Origin: an uncultured Pseudomonadales bacterium
GTDB taxonomy: Bacteria > Pseudomonadota > Gammaproteobacteria > Pseudomonadales > Pseudohongiellaceae
Direction: 5' to 3'
DNA length: 64,000 nt
Assembly: GCA_947259995.1 (NCBI GenBank)
Contig: CAMYOK010000007.1
Location: forward strand, 186,001 to 250,000
Both the position numbers and the translations under genes were made by a program. Below the pieces are notes generated by a model. The model did no database searches. It was given only the letters and a program-made list of their open reading frames with translations, and had not been told where the DNA came from. Shown piece by piece: positions 8,977 to 17,531 of the stretch. The stretch's first letter is position 1. Each line of letters opens with the position of its first letter.

Positions 8977-9771
8977 TTAGTTTTGTTCTTGTGCACTTTT
9001 AATGATCTGATCGAGATACGAGCTAGAGCGAGTGACCTCATAACGCTTGAACTTAATGCGCGGGTGCAGCTCACGCATACGTGAACTTAAAAGCCCATGC
9101 GCCGAATGCAATTGCGCGTCCGAAATAATGCCATTGGTGTCGCAGTCACGCGCTAAGCGCAGCAGGCGATCGAAGTTCATAATGAAGTTATCGGTATGCG
9201 TACAACGAATTTGCGTTCCATAGAACAGGCTTTGCAGGTCGACACCTTTGCCTGCGAGGACCAGGAAATTTCGGGAAAATATCTCAAAATCGCCAGTCGC
9301 AAACAAGTGCCACATCTCCATGAACTCGGCCTCAGAGAATGCCTTGTCACCTTGCGGCCCTTTGCCTGATTGCAAAAGCAATCCACTAATCCCACCTAAC
9401 TGACGTCTTGTGTTATCAGCAATCTTAAAAAAGGTTTCTTGACGCGCATTCAGCTCAGTTGCCGCGATCGCCATGGTTTGTTTTTCAGACTGAATATTAT
9501 TGTCACGCAGTTCGCGGTTATTCTCAGCCAATACGCTTTGTTGAATAAATAAACCGATCACTAGCCAGAGGAAAGCCAGCGGTGCAAATGCCCCTTCTAA
9601 GAAAGTGCCCATATCACCAATTGGCAGGGAGATAAAATCAGTCCAACCAACGTTATAGGAGATATACAATAAGCCTAGCAGCAGCCAGACCAAGGTCAGC
9701 ACGATGCCGTAAACAATACGCATATCTTTGTGCTGCTCGATAATTTCTAGTTTTTTCTTATTGCTTTCCAT
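8977..9771 (-). CDS. two-helix membrane protein with coiled coil, unknown function
   Basis: A 264-residue protein with membrane helices at about residues 20-40 and 58-78. They are separated by a short loop containing DMGTFLEGAFAP and followed by a polar, glutamine/glutamate-rich stretch (about 80-115) likely to be a coiled coil. The remainder is helical and cytosolic. I do not recognise the family with certainty. The architecture, two helices with G-x-F-x-x-G between them and then a Q/E-rich coiled coil, recalls the putative phage-abortive-infection (putAbiC) type proteins, but the C-terminal part was not matched. It lies between a MAPEG gene and a glycosyltransferase, all on the minus strand. 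Confidence 0.75.
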   Translation of the reverse strand: MESNKKKLEIIEQHKDMRIVYGIVLTLVWLLLGLLYISYNVGWTDFISLPIGDMGTFLEGAFAPLAFLWLVIGLFIQQSVLAENNRELRDNNIQSEKQTMAIAATELNARQETFFKIADNTRRQLGGISGLLLQSGKGPQGDKAFSEAEFMEMWHLFATGDFEIFSRNFLVLAGKGVDLQSLFYGTQIRCTHTDNFIMNFDRLLRLARDCDTNGIISDAQLHSAHGLLSSRMRELHPRIKFKRYEVTRSSSYLDQIIKSAQEQN

Positions 9772-9784
9772 CGAGGCGGGTTCC

Positions 9785-9835
9785 TAGCGAGCGAATTCTA
9801 AGCCGTAGACTCGAGACTACGACAAACGCTCGCTA
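9785..9835. repeat. inverted repeat between two minus-strand genes
   Basis: TAGCGAGCG (9785-9793) and CGCTCGCTA (9827-9835) are exact inverted copies, and a smaller GTAG/CTAC pair around CTCGAG sits inside. The element lies between the glycosyltransferase stop and the start of the membrane-protein gene on the minus strand. It lacks a T-run, so it is either a weak terminator or a leader structure. Confidence 0.45.
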
Positions 9836-9882
9836 GATTACTTCCTGCCTTGTGGCTGGTCAATGAAATAGAGTACTAAAGC

Positions 9883-10986
9883 CTATTTATCATTGGCCCT
9901 TGCATGCTGGAATTGGCGCAAGCGCTTGGCATCGTCGGCAAGCAGCTCATCGAGTTTCGCACATATTTCTAGGTTTTTAAGCGCTAGTGGATTGTTACTA
10001 TAACCATTGTCATAGTGACTTAACGCCTCTTTGTATAGCGGCAAATGCGCGAAAAACTCCTGCAAGGTCTTCTCGTTTGCATTCCGCGCATTGTGTCCAA
10101 ATCCAAGCTCCTCTAAACAATAGGCATTGAGTTGCTGTTCAAACTGGCCATGCATGGGAAAGGCAAGGTAGGGTTTTTGCAAATACATTCCCTCACTCAT
10201 TAACGTGAACCCAGCGGTCGCGATGATCGACTGGCTCGCCGCGACATCCTCCAAAAACCCCATCGTACTAAACTGCTTGAAATGAAGATTTCCGGAGATT
10301 TCGTCTTTGTTGTACCCATAGACGATAAATTGCTCGTCACTGAAACTGCGCAGGCTATCGATCAAGCTATCGTACTGGCTCGTGACATACACAAGATGAT
10401 GTCCGCCTTCGCTGGGCAATACATTGCCCACCTCTTCACGCAGGATCGGCGGAAACAAAAAGGTTCTATCATTCTTTACCGGGCCCATAATAAACGTGGT
10501 GGCTAGCGACACATCGGGTTTAGGCACCATCCATCGGATCACCTGCTCAGTGATCCAACGGTCCATCCACAGATGCTTTGGAGAGCTATAGTTCATATAG
10601 CGCATTCGATGCTGGTTATCTAAGCTAATGAGCGGCAATTGCCGAGCCCCAGCAAAACGCGCCGTCATCGGCTCGAAGTCCGAAATCACCACATCCGGCT
10701 CGAACTCATTGAATATCGCGCGCAAGGCTTTCACACTGCGCAGGTAAGCGGGTAACTTCTTGATTGTGTGAATAAATGTGCGCAAGACCGACACACGATT
10801 ATCCACGCTGATGATGCGTAAACCTTCAATTTCCTGACAAGGAAAGTGCGGATGTAGTGATGCATAGCCCCGATTGTAGCTAACAAAAAGTAGTTCATGT
10901 CCTGCGGCGAGCAGGTGGGTCGCCATTTGTTTTGCCCGTGAGGAGTGCCCAGAACCCTCCCCCGACACTCCATAGATTATGCGCAT
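9883..10986 (-). CDS. MJ1255/VC2487-type glycosyltransferase
   Basis: A 367-residue GT-B-like protein. The N terminus IIYGVSGEGSGHSSRA is the glycine-rich loop of MurG/UGT-like glycosyltransferases, with the acceptor-domain segment DVVISDFEPMTARFA. The C-terminal donor half has ATAGFTLMSEGMYLQKPYLAFPMHGQFEQQLNA, the nucleotide-sugar site in which the glutamates and QFEQ bind the donor. This pattern matches the MJ1255/VC2487 family, whose substrates are unknown. No polysaccharide gene cluster surrounds it. Confidence 0.82.
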   Translation of the reverse strand: MRIIYGVSGEGSGHSSRAKQMATHLLAAGHELLFVSYNRGYASLHPHFPCQEIEGLRIISVDNRVSVLRTFIHTIKKLPAYLRSVKALRAIFNEFEPDVVISDFEPMTARFAGARQLPLISLDNQHRMRYMNYSSPKHLWMDRWITEQVIRWMVPKPDVSLATTFIMGPVKNDRTFLFPPILREEVGNVLPSEGGHHLVYVTSQYDSLIDSLRSFSDEQFIVYGYNKDEISGNLHFKQFSTMGFLEDVAASQSIIATAGFTLMSEGMYLQKPYLAFPMHGQFEQQLNAYCLEELGFGHNARNANEKTLQEFFAHLPLYKEALSHYDNGYSNNPLALKNLEICAKLDELLADDAKRLRQFQHARANDK

Positions 10987-11150
10987 TTAACTCCTTGATG
11001 ACGTATTAGTGACACAAATCGTTCACAACGGCGCAAAGTATAGGGGGTGAATATGACAATTACGGGTAATCCGCACATTGTCTGCTTTGCTATTAGCGCC
11101 TAGAAAATAGATAATTGTCCGCCCAAAAACCCTGTCCGGACAGCGTTTCA

Positions 11151-11390
11151 ATGAGTAAGAAAAAAGACAGCACGTTTAACTTTGAGGAGTCTCTGGCGAG
11201 CCTTGAAAACCTCGTCAGCGCCATGGAAGACGGTGAGCTTAGCCTTGAGGAATCGTTACAAGCCTTCGAAAAAGGCATTCGCCTCACTCGCGAGTGTCAA
11301 AGCGCGCTGCATAATGCCGAACAAAAAGTACAGGTATTAATCGCAGAGAACGGCGAGCCTGAAGACCTCGATCTGGATGGTGAGCCCTAA
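11151..11390 (+). CDS. xseB: exodeoxyribonuclease VII small subunit
   Basis: The ATG at 11151 gives a 79-residue protein, the usual XseB length; an in-frame TTG at 11115 would add 12 unlikely residues. [35 protein letters not shown] is the two-helix repeat by which XseB coats the XseA large subunit, and AEQKVQVLI follows. The enzyme degrades single-stranded DNA. xseA is not in the window. The stop is five bases from ispA, the common xseB-ispA-dxs order. Confidence 0.95.
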   Translation: MSKKKDSTFNFEESLASLENLVSAMEDGELSLEESLQAFEKGIRLTRECQSALHNAEQKVQVLIAENGEPEDLDLDGEP

Positions 11391-11395
11391 ACCTC

Positions 11396-12301
11396 ATGAG
11401 TCAAAGCACGCGCTTCCCCATAGACAGCTTTATGCAGGAGTTCCAAGCACGCATTGAACAAGTGCTACACGAACATTTGCATGCATTGCCTACCGATGCG
11501 CCAAAGCTGCGCGAAGCGATGCAGTACGCCTGCCTCCAAGGTGGCAAACGTGTACGCCCCATACTGGTCTATGCCGCCGCGCAGGCATTAGCCGGCAACA
11601 TGGACAATGCCGACGTGCCCGCCTGTGCGGTCGAACTGATCCATTGCTACTCTTTAGTCCACGACGACTTACCCGCCATGGATGACGATGCACTGCGCCG
11701 TGGCAAGCCAACGACACACATCGCCTTCGATGAAGCCACCGCGATCTTGGCCGGCGATGCTCTACAGGCTATGGCCTTGCGACTACTGAGCGACCCACAC
11801 TTTGAGATCGCAGCCACAGCCCGCTTGCAGATGGTGCACCACTTGGCAGGCGCTGCAGGTTACGAAGGCATGGTGTCTGGTCAGTCGATCGACTTCAATG
11901 CAGTGGGTAATACACTGAACGTTGAGCAATTAGAGAAAATGCACAGCCTGAAGACCGGCGCGTTGATCAATGCAAGCGTTCTATTAGGCGCACTGAGCAG
12001 TGAGCGCGCCACTACGGCGCAGCTCGAGGCCTTGCAGCGTTACGGACAATGCATAGGCTTAGCCTTCCAAGTGCAAGACGATATCCTTGATGTGATTAGC
12101 GATACCGCCACATTAGGCAAAACCCAAGGCGCCGACCAGGCTTTGAACAAGCCGACTTATGTCAGCTTATTAGGACTTACCGGTGCCAAGGACAAAGCAG
12201 ACAGCCTTTGCTCACAAGCCATAGAGGCCATCGCCGATTTCGATGAGAACGCGGATGCTCTGCGGGCAATTGCCCGCTTCATTATTGCTCGCAATAACTG
12301 A
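11396..12301 (+). CDS. ispA: (2E,6E)-farnesyl diphosphate synthase
   Basis: A 301-residue trans-prenyl synthase that joins dimethylallyl and isopentenyl diphosphates into geranyl and then farnesyl diphosphate. The first aspartate-rich motif is HDDLPAMDDDALRRGKPT (D90, D91, D96, D97) with the two-residue insertion typical of bacterial FPP synthases; the second is QVQDDILD. GGKRVRP binds the diphosphate. It sits between xseB and dxs, so precursor supply and condensation are co-located. Confidence 0.95.
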   Translation: MSQSTRFPIDSFMQEFQARIEQVLHEHLHALPTDAPKLREAMQYACLQGGKRVRPILVYAAAQALAGNMDNADVPACAVELIHCYSLVHDDLPAMDDDALRRGKPTTHIAFDEATAILAGDALQAMALRLLSDPHFEIAATARLQMVHHLAGAAGYEGMVSGQSIDFNAVGNTLNVEQLEKMHSLKTGALINASVLLGALSSERATTAQLEALQRYGQCIGLAFQVQDDILDVISDTATLGKTQGADQALNKPTYVSLLGLTGAKDKADSLCSQAIEAIADFDENADALRAIARFIIARNN

Positions 12302-12449
12302 ACACGTTCAATTGACGGACAAAGAGCATTCTATTAACGTAGCGGCTACTTCAGATTTACTGGCCGCTTTCAAACCGCAGTAAGGATTTTGCCGTCATTG
12401 CGACCCGTAAATACCCCCTGCTGCGATAGATAAAGAGTAAGAAGCGCCA

Positions 12450-14351
12450 ATGCTTGAAGAAATACCACTCACGCGCCCCGAAACGCCTTTGTTGGACCTC
12501 GTCCAAAGCCCAGAGGATTTGCGGGCCATGGACCCAGACCAGCTGGATAGCTTGGCGCGCGAGTTACGCCAATTTCTATTGTTCTCTGTTGGGCAAACTG
12601 GCGGTCATTTTGGGGCTGGCCTTGGTGTAGTTGAACTGACAATCGCACTGCATTTTGCGTTCAACACACCCCACGATCGCATCGTTTGGGATGTTGGCCA
12701 CCAATCTTACCCGCACAAGATTCTAACGGGACGACGAGAGCGCATGCTCACTATGCGTCAAGCCGGTGGTCTCGCCGCCTTCCCCTCGCGCGCAGAAAGT
12801 GAATACGACAGTTTTGGCGTTGGTCATTCCAGCACCTCGATCAGTGCCGCATTAGGGATGATGATCGCAGCACGCAAACAGAATATCGACCGTCATACTG
12901 TTGCCGTGATTGGGGATGGCGCGATGACGGCAGGCATGGCATTTGAAGCGCTCAATCATGCCGGCGATATCGATGACAATTTGTTAGTCATCCTCAATGA
13001 CAACAATATGTCGATCTCCAAGAACGTCGGCGGCTTATCCAGCTATTTCGCCCGTATGTGGGCAAGCGGCCCCTACAATGCCATACGCTCGGGCAGCAAA
13101 AAAATGTTATCGAAAATTCCTCCCGCCCTTAAAGCGGTGCATCGTGCCGAGGAATACATGAAGGGGATGGTGTCCCCAGGCACACTATTCGAAGAGATAG
13201 GATTCAACTACATTGGCTTGGTCGATGGTCACGACACCTTAGAACTGATCGAGATCCTCAGCAATATCAAAAAACTGCGTGGCCCACAGTTACTGCACAT
13301 TGTTACGCAGAAAGGGAAAGGCTACTCTGCTTCGGAGAACGACCCGTTCGGCATGCACGCCATGAACAAGCTTGAGCCCAAGCAGAAGAAACCTACGGTA
13401 TCGAAACCCAACACACCGACTTATTCACAAGTGTTTGGACAATGGCTGTGCGATATGGCCGAAGCAAATCCCTTGCTTACCGCTATCACCCCGGCAATGG
13501 GCGCTGGCTCCGGCATGGATGAGTTTTCAGAACGCTTTCCAGAACAGTTTCATGATGTCGCTATTGCGGAACAGCACTCGGTCACACTAGCGGCAGGGAT
13601 GGCCTGCGATGGACTCAAACCCGTCGTCGCGATTTACTCCACGTTTTTGCAGCGTGCTTACGATCAACTCATTCATGATGTCGCCATTCAAAATCTCGAC
13701 GTGCTTTTCGCAATCGATCGCGCAGGATTAGTGGGAGAGGACGGCCCAACCCATGCCGGCAGTTTCGATCTTAGTTTTTTGCGTAGTGTGCCGAACATGG
13801 TAATCATGGCGCCAAGCGATGAAAACGAAACCCGACAGATGCTCTATACCGGTTACCAACACATCGGCCCTGCGGCTGTGCGCTATCCGCGCGGCAAAGG
13901 ACCAGGCACTGCAATTAGCGCTGAGATGGAAGCACTGCCAATAGGCAAAGGCGTTGTGCGGCGCAAAGGCAATACCATCGCTATTTTAGGCTTCGGTAGC
14001 ATGGTCAACACCGCACTTGCTGCCGCCGAATCACTTGATGCGAGCGTAGTCGATATGCGCTTCGTCAAACCCATCGATGAAGCTTTGATTGGTGAGATGG
14101 CTACTCGTCATGAACTCATTGTGACTCTCGAAGAGAACACCGTATTGGGCGGCGCCGGCTCGGCTGTTAATGAATTCCTTTTGCAACAGGACTACCGCAT
14201 TCCAGTGCTTAACCTAGGTTTGCCAGACAAATTCATCGAACATGGCAAAGCGGCAGACCTGTTAGCTTCAGTTGGTCTCGACAAAGACGGTATTGTCGAG
14301 TCGATACGCGCCAAACTACGCAAATGCAAGATCGAATCTAAAGCTGTTTAA
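12450..14351 (+). CDS. dxs: 1-deoxy-D-xylulose-5-phosphate synthase
   Basis: A 633-residue thiamine-diphosphate enzyme that makes DXP from pyruvate and glyceraldehyde 3-phosphate, the first step of the MEP pathway. The N-terminal domain has [45 protein letters not shown] and [10 protein letters not shown] (ThDP/Mg site). The central pyrimidine domain has [15 protein letters not shown], and the C-terminal domain ends with [11 protein letters not shown]. The 148 bases after ispA hold no gene; the two probably share a transcript that ends at the terminator just downstream. Confidence 0.97.
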   Translation: MLEEIPLTRPETPLLDLVQSPEDLRAMDPDQLDSLARELRQFLLFSVGQTGGHFGAGLGVVELTIALHFAFNTPHDRIVWDVGHQSYPHKILTGRRERMLTMRQAGGLAAFPSRAESEYDSFGVGHSSTSISAALGMMIAARKQNIDRHTVAVIGDGAMTAGMAFEALNHAGDIDDNLLVILNDNNMSISKNVGGLSSYFARMWASGPYNAIRSGSKKMLSKIPPALKAVHRAEEYMKGMVSPGTLFEEIGFNYIGLVDGHDTLELIEILSNIKKLRGPQLLHIVTQKGKGYSASENDPFGMHAMNKLEPKQKKPTVSKPNTPTYSQVFGQWLCDMAEANPLLTAITPAMGAGSGMDEFSERFPEQFHDVAIAEQHSVTLAAGMACDGLKPVVAIYSTFLQRAYDQLIHDVAIQNLDVLFAIDRAGLVGEDGPTHAGSFDLSFLRSVPNMVIMAPSDENETRQMLYTGYQHIGPAAVRYPRGKGPGTAISAEMEALPIGKGVVRRKGNTIAILGFGSMVNTALAAAESLDASVVDMRFVKPIDEALIGEMATRHELIVTLEENTVLGGAGSAVNEFLLQQDYRIPVLNLGLPDKFIEHGKAADLLASVGLDKDGIVESIRAKLRKCKIESKAV

Positions 14352-14361
14352 AGCGCACACA

Positions 14362-14390
14362 AAAAAGCGGGCCGAAGCCCGCTTTTCTTC
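14362..14390. terminator. bidirectional rho-independent terminator
   Basis: AAAAGCGGGC and GCCCGCTTTT form a 10-base-pair stem around a short CGAA loop, flanked by A and T runs so that it works on both strands. It serves dxs from the left and the convergent TonB receptor gene from the right. Confidence 0.9.
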
Positions 14391-14404
14391 AAGTACCTAC
14401 CCAC

Positions 14405-16942
14405 TTATAGCGAGTAACGCACTCCAAACGCAAAGGTAGTACCAAACTCGTCGTACTGAGAAATACGGTTTGGTGTTCCCCAGTAGTAATACTCAGGCTC
14501 ATCATTGATGTTGATCACTTCGAAGTTTAAGACTAGATCTTCAGTCATATTGTACTTCGCTGTGAAGTCCCATTGCAGATGCGAGTCTGTGAAACGAATT
14601 TGATCGTTAGTCAGGCCAACCTCTGCAGCATCACCATCGAACAAGGAGTCGAGATAGTCATCACGATAGTTAGAGGCTAGGCGTACGTCCCACTTCTCAT
14701 CTTGATAACCAAGCATTAAGTTGGCGACTTTCTTAGCCATCTTGCGGAATGGGATCGTTTGCCCAGTAGGCAAATCCGACTCAGCATCGTTATAGGTAAA
14801 ATTGAAAGAGGCGAATGTATTCCCTAGCGCACCTGGTAAGAAGTTAAACTGGCGCTGCACATTAAACTCATAACCAAGAATCGTTGACGTGTCGAGGTTT
14901 TCATAAGTGACAACACCGTCATTGTAAAGCACGCCACCAATCACCTGGTTATTGCTAGCGACTTGGTAGATTGCATTATCGATACGCTTGTAGAACATCC
15001 CCAAACTAATATAAGAGAACTCATCAGCATAATACTCTGCTGTTAGATCGATATTGTCTGATTCGTAATGCTCAAGGTCAAAGTTACCGTACTCGATGCT
15101 GCGATCATCCCCTAAAGAGTTGATAGTCGCATTCGGTGCCGACTCCTCAAAACCTGGGCGCGAAAGCGAGCGCGAGTAACCAGCACGATAGATCATTTTA
15201 TCGCTTGCCGTATATTTCACATTGACGCTAGGTGACACGAATGTGTAGTCCTTAGAAAGACTAACTGGTGTCCAAACGTCGTTTACTAATTGCCTTACGC
15301 TTGAATCCACATCTGTTTGTTCAATGCGAACACCGGCAACTACGCGCAGACTATCGCTATAGTCCACAGTCGCCATGCCGTACAGTGCAAGAATATCTTC
15401 GTTAGTGACAAAATCTCCAGCGATAGAGCCTTCTTCGTCGTACTCTGCTGTCGCGAAATACTGCTCTAACTGACGCGACGCACCGCGCTCGATGAACGAG
15501 CCAACGTTTGCAGCGAAAGCGTGGTCGGGAGAGATCGTTTGGAAGTCTGCCAAAGTAACGTCTGGCTCAGCGACATAAATATTGGCGTCCAAGTCTTTCT
15601 CACGGGCGCGGTATTTGAAACCAAACTTAACTGAGCCTGGCTTGCTGAAAACGTCCATATCTTTTTCGAAGTCTGCGTGCACCGAAACTTCACTGTCTTG
15701 TACAACCGATTTCTCGAACTCTATACCATCAAGACCATAGGAGGATAGTGGTGCATAACCGCCAATCAATGTCGTCGTTGGCTTATGCTTATCTGCCCAA
15801 GAAACGATCCCTACCGCCTCGGTATCAGAGCCGTACTTATTACGGAAGGCGACATCAACGTTATCTGAGTCGTCCTCTTCAGCAAATGAGTAGGCAAGCT
15901 CATAATTAGCATTCCAACCATTTTCGAATGCGGTATCACCACCAATCGAGTAAGCCTTGATCTGGCGGACCTCTACTCGATCGCGCGTTTCTTGGTCGTT
16001 ATCAAAAGTGGCATAAGTGGCGAAATCAGCACCCACTTCGATTGGATCTTCGGTCTTGAACTCGCCTTTATAACGCACTTCATCATCTGTGTATTCGTTG
16101 AAAAGCGTACGCAAAAACAAGGTCGTGTTGTCGCTAGCGGCAAAGTCGAAGTTAAGAGTTAAACCGAAGCGTTCACGGTCCAGATCATAGTAACGACGCT
16201 CAAAATCATCATCCATGTAGTCATTGCCGTTATCAGCAACAGACCAGCCATAACCAGTTTCGTTATTCTGTGAGATTACGTGCTTCTTGGCGTAAGTCAC
16301 ACCAAGTACGAAACCGGAATTCTCTGACATCTTGCTCGCCCAAGTCAGAGAGCCTTTTGGTGAGTTGCTGTCTGCTAGGTCGTTATAGGCGGTATCTAGC
16401 TTCAAGCGCACCATTGACTGATCAAGGTCTAGAGAAGAAAGCGTTCGGAAGTCAACTCGACCACCAATCGAATCCGCATCTTGATCTGGAGTTAAAGACT
16501 TAGACACTTCAATAGAGTCAAGCAAGTCAGTCGGCAGGCCATCTAGCAATACTGCTCGACCAGCTTCTGGGGCGACAATCGACGAACCATTCAAATAGAT
16601 TGAGTTCAGGTCAGGAGAGAATCCTCGCACGACAACATAGCGTCCTTCGCCCTGATCGTTCTCAACCGAAATACCCGAAAGTCGACGCATCGACTCTGCT
16701 GCAGTCGTGTCAGGGAAATTACCCATGGCATCTGAATCAACGACAGACAAAACACGGTCCGAATTACGTTGCTTCGATAGTGCCGAGGTTAAGCTGGCGC
16801 GTGACCCTGTCACAATAATGGTATCCACTTCTGCCTCTGCAGCAGTGCTGTTTTGTGCTGCCGCAATACTGCTAAAAAGAACAGTGTGAACTGCTCCCAA
16901 TGCTAGCAACGCGATGCGTGAAGATTTGGCTCGTTGACTCAT
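14405..16942 (-). CDS. TonB-dependent receptor, Xanthomonas/Caulobacter type
   Basis: The ATG at 16942 is chosen because AAGGGG lies 10 bases upstream and it places a normal signal peptide (ALLALGAVH to AAAQN) at the N terminus; 845 residues. The TonB box is DTIIVTGSRAS and the plug domain runs to about residue 200 (VVVRGFSPDLNSIYLNG, IEVSKSLTPDQDADSIGG). The rest is a 22-strand barrel ending in the aromatic FAFGVRYSL. The plug matches the TonB-dependent receptors often used for carbohydrates or other organic nutrients rather than siderophores. No degradative genes are adjacent, so the ligand is unknown. Stop and terminator are shared convergently with dxs. Confidence 0.9.
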   Translation of the reverse strand: MSQRAKSSRIALLALGAVHTVLFSSIAAAQNSTAAEAEVDTIIVTGSRASLTSALSKQRNSDRVLSVVDSDAMGNFPDTTAAESMRRLSGISVENDQGEGRYVVVRGFSPDLNSIYLNGSSIVAPEAGRAVLLDGLPTDLLDSIEVSKSLTPDQDADSIGGRVDFRTLSSLDLDQSMVRLKLDTAYNDLADSNSPKGSLTWASKMSENSGFVLGVTYAKKHVISQNNETGYGWSVADNGNDYMDDDFERRYYDLDRERFGLTLNFDFAASDNTTLFLRTLFNEYTDDEVRYKGEFKTEDPIEVGADFATYATFDNDQETRDRVEVRQIKAYSIGGDTAFENGWNANYELAYSFAEEDDSDNVDVAFRNKYGSDTEAVGIVSWADKHKPTTTLIGGYAPLSSYGLDGIEFEKSVVQDSEVSVHADFEKDMDVFSKPGSVKFGFKYRAREKDLDANIYVAEPDVTLADFQTISPDHAFAANVGSFIERGASRQLEQYFATAEYDEEGSIAGDFVTNEDILALYGMATVDYSDSLRVVAGVRIEQTDVDSSVRQLVNDVWTPVSLSKDYTFVSPSVNVKYTASDKMIYRAGYSRSLSRPGFEESAPNATINSLGDDRSIEYGNFDLEHYESDNIDLTAEYYADEFSYISLGMFYKRIDNAIYQVASNNQVIGGVLYNDGVVTYENLDTSTILGYEFNVQRQFNFLPGALGNTFASFNFTYNDAESDLPTGQTIPFRKMAKKVANLMLGYQDEKWDVRLASNYRDDYLDSLFDGDAAEVGLTNDQIRFTDSHLQWDFTAKYNMTEDLVLNFEVININDEPEYYYWGTPNRISQYDEFGTTFAFGVRYSL

Positions 16943-17106
16943 ATTCGCTGTACCCCTTGATGATCTCATATTGTTTTCGCATGCATTTTTTTCTCGCACA
17001 CAACGCATTGACTCTAGACACGTGGCCTGATGCTGGGGCCTACCTTAGCGTCAATATGTGACAGTTTTTTTGCGGAATTTGAGTGTTTTCAAGAAATCAT
17101 CTAATC

Positions 17107-17168
17107 GTCATACAAACGTCATCTCGCTGACTTCCAGCGGTCACGCAATTGCAATAAAGTCATGCAAT
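17107..17168. repeat. GTCAYRCAA-like direct repeats, possible operator
   Basis: GTCATACAAA (17107), GTCACGCAAT (17140) and GTCATGCAAT (17159) are near-identical direct repeats in the 330-base interval between the TonB receptor start and the riboswitch. The last two are 19 bases apart. Their position fits a regulator site for the receptor gene; no regulator gene is nearby to test this. Confidence 0.35.
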
Positions 17169-17280
17169 CGACATATAAATGACTTTTTAGCTCGCAGCAG
17201 AATTGACTAAGAATAGGGGGGTGCGTAGACTTCGCGCATTGTAAGTGGCAGCCTCACTGCGCTTACAGTATGAATTGAAA

Positions 17281-17413
17281 TGTTAGGTGCTCGCCGCTTT
17301 GAATAAAGAAGCAGCGAGATAATTGGGAAGCTGGTTCAATGCCAGCGCTGCCCCCGCAACGGTAAGGAAGGGAGTCTAAATAGACGCTTTCCAAGCCCGA
17401 TACCAGCCTAACA
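17281..17413 (+). promoter_or_regulatory. cobalamin riboswitch
   Basis: The element has the conserved B12-box core GCCAGCGCTGCCCCCGCAAC with the preceding GGGAAG-CTGGTTCAATGCCAG segment and the distal AAGCCCGATACCAGCC. The closing P1 stem is exact: TGTTAGG (17281-17287) with CCTAACA (17407-17413). It senses adenosylcobalamin or a related cobalamin and represses the downstream B12-uptake operon when the ligand is abundant. Confidence 0.93.
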
Positions 17414-17499
17414 AATGATTTCACCTTATGATGAAGCGGAGGGCTCCATCGGTGGTCGGTTCTATCGTCGCGAGACGATGCATTCCTACCGCTTCCCTC

Positions 17500-17524
17500 C
17501 CTCATGAATCTACTTTCATTGAGG
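17500..17524 (+). promoter_or_regulatory. hairpin covering the btuB ribosome-binding site
   Basis: CCTCATGAA (17500-17508) pairs with TTCATTGAGG (17515-17524) with a single bulged T, burying the GAGG Shine-Dalgarno located six bases before the btuB ATG. Competing pairings exist: GAAGCGG (17433-17439) with CCGCTTC (17489-17495), and GGAGGG (17438-17443) with CCCTCC (17495-17500), which would free the site. This is a plausible translational expression platform for the riboswitch. Confidence 0.6.
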
Positions 17525-17531
17525 ACATACC

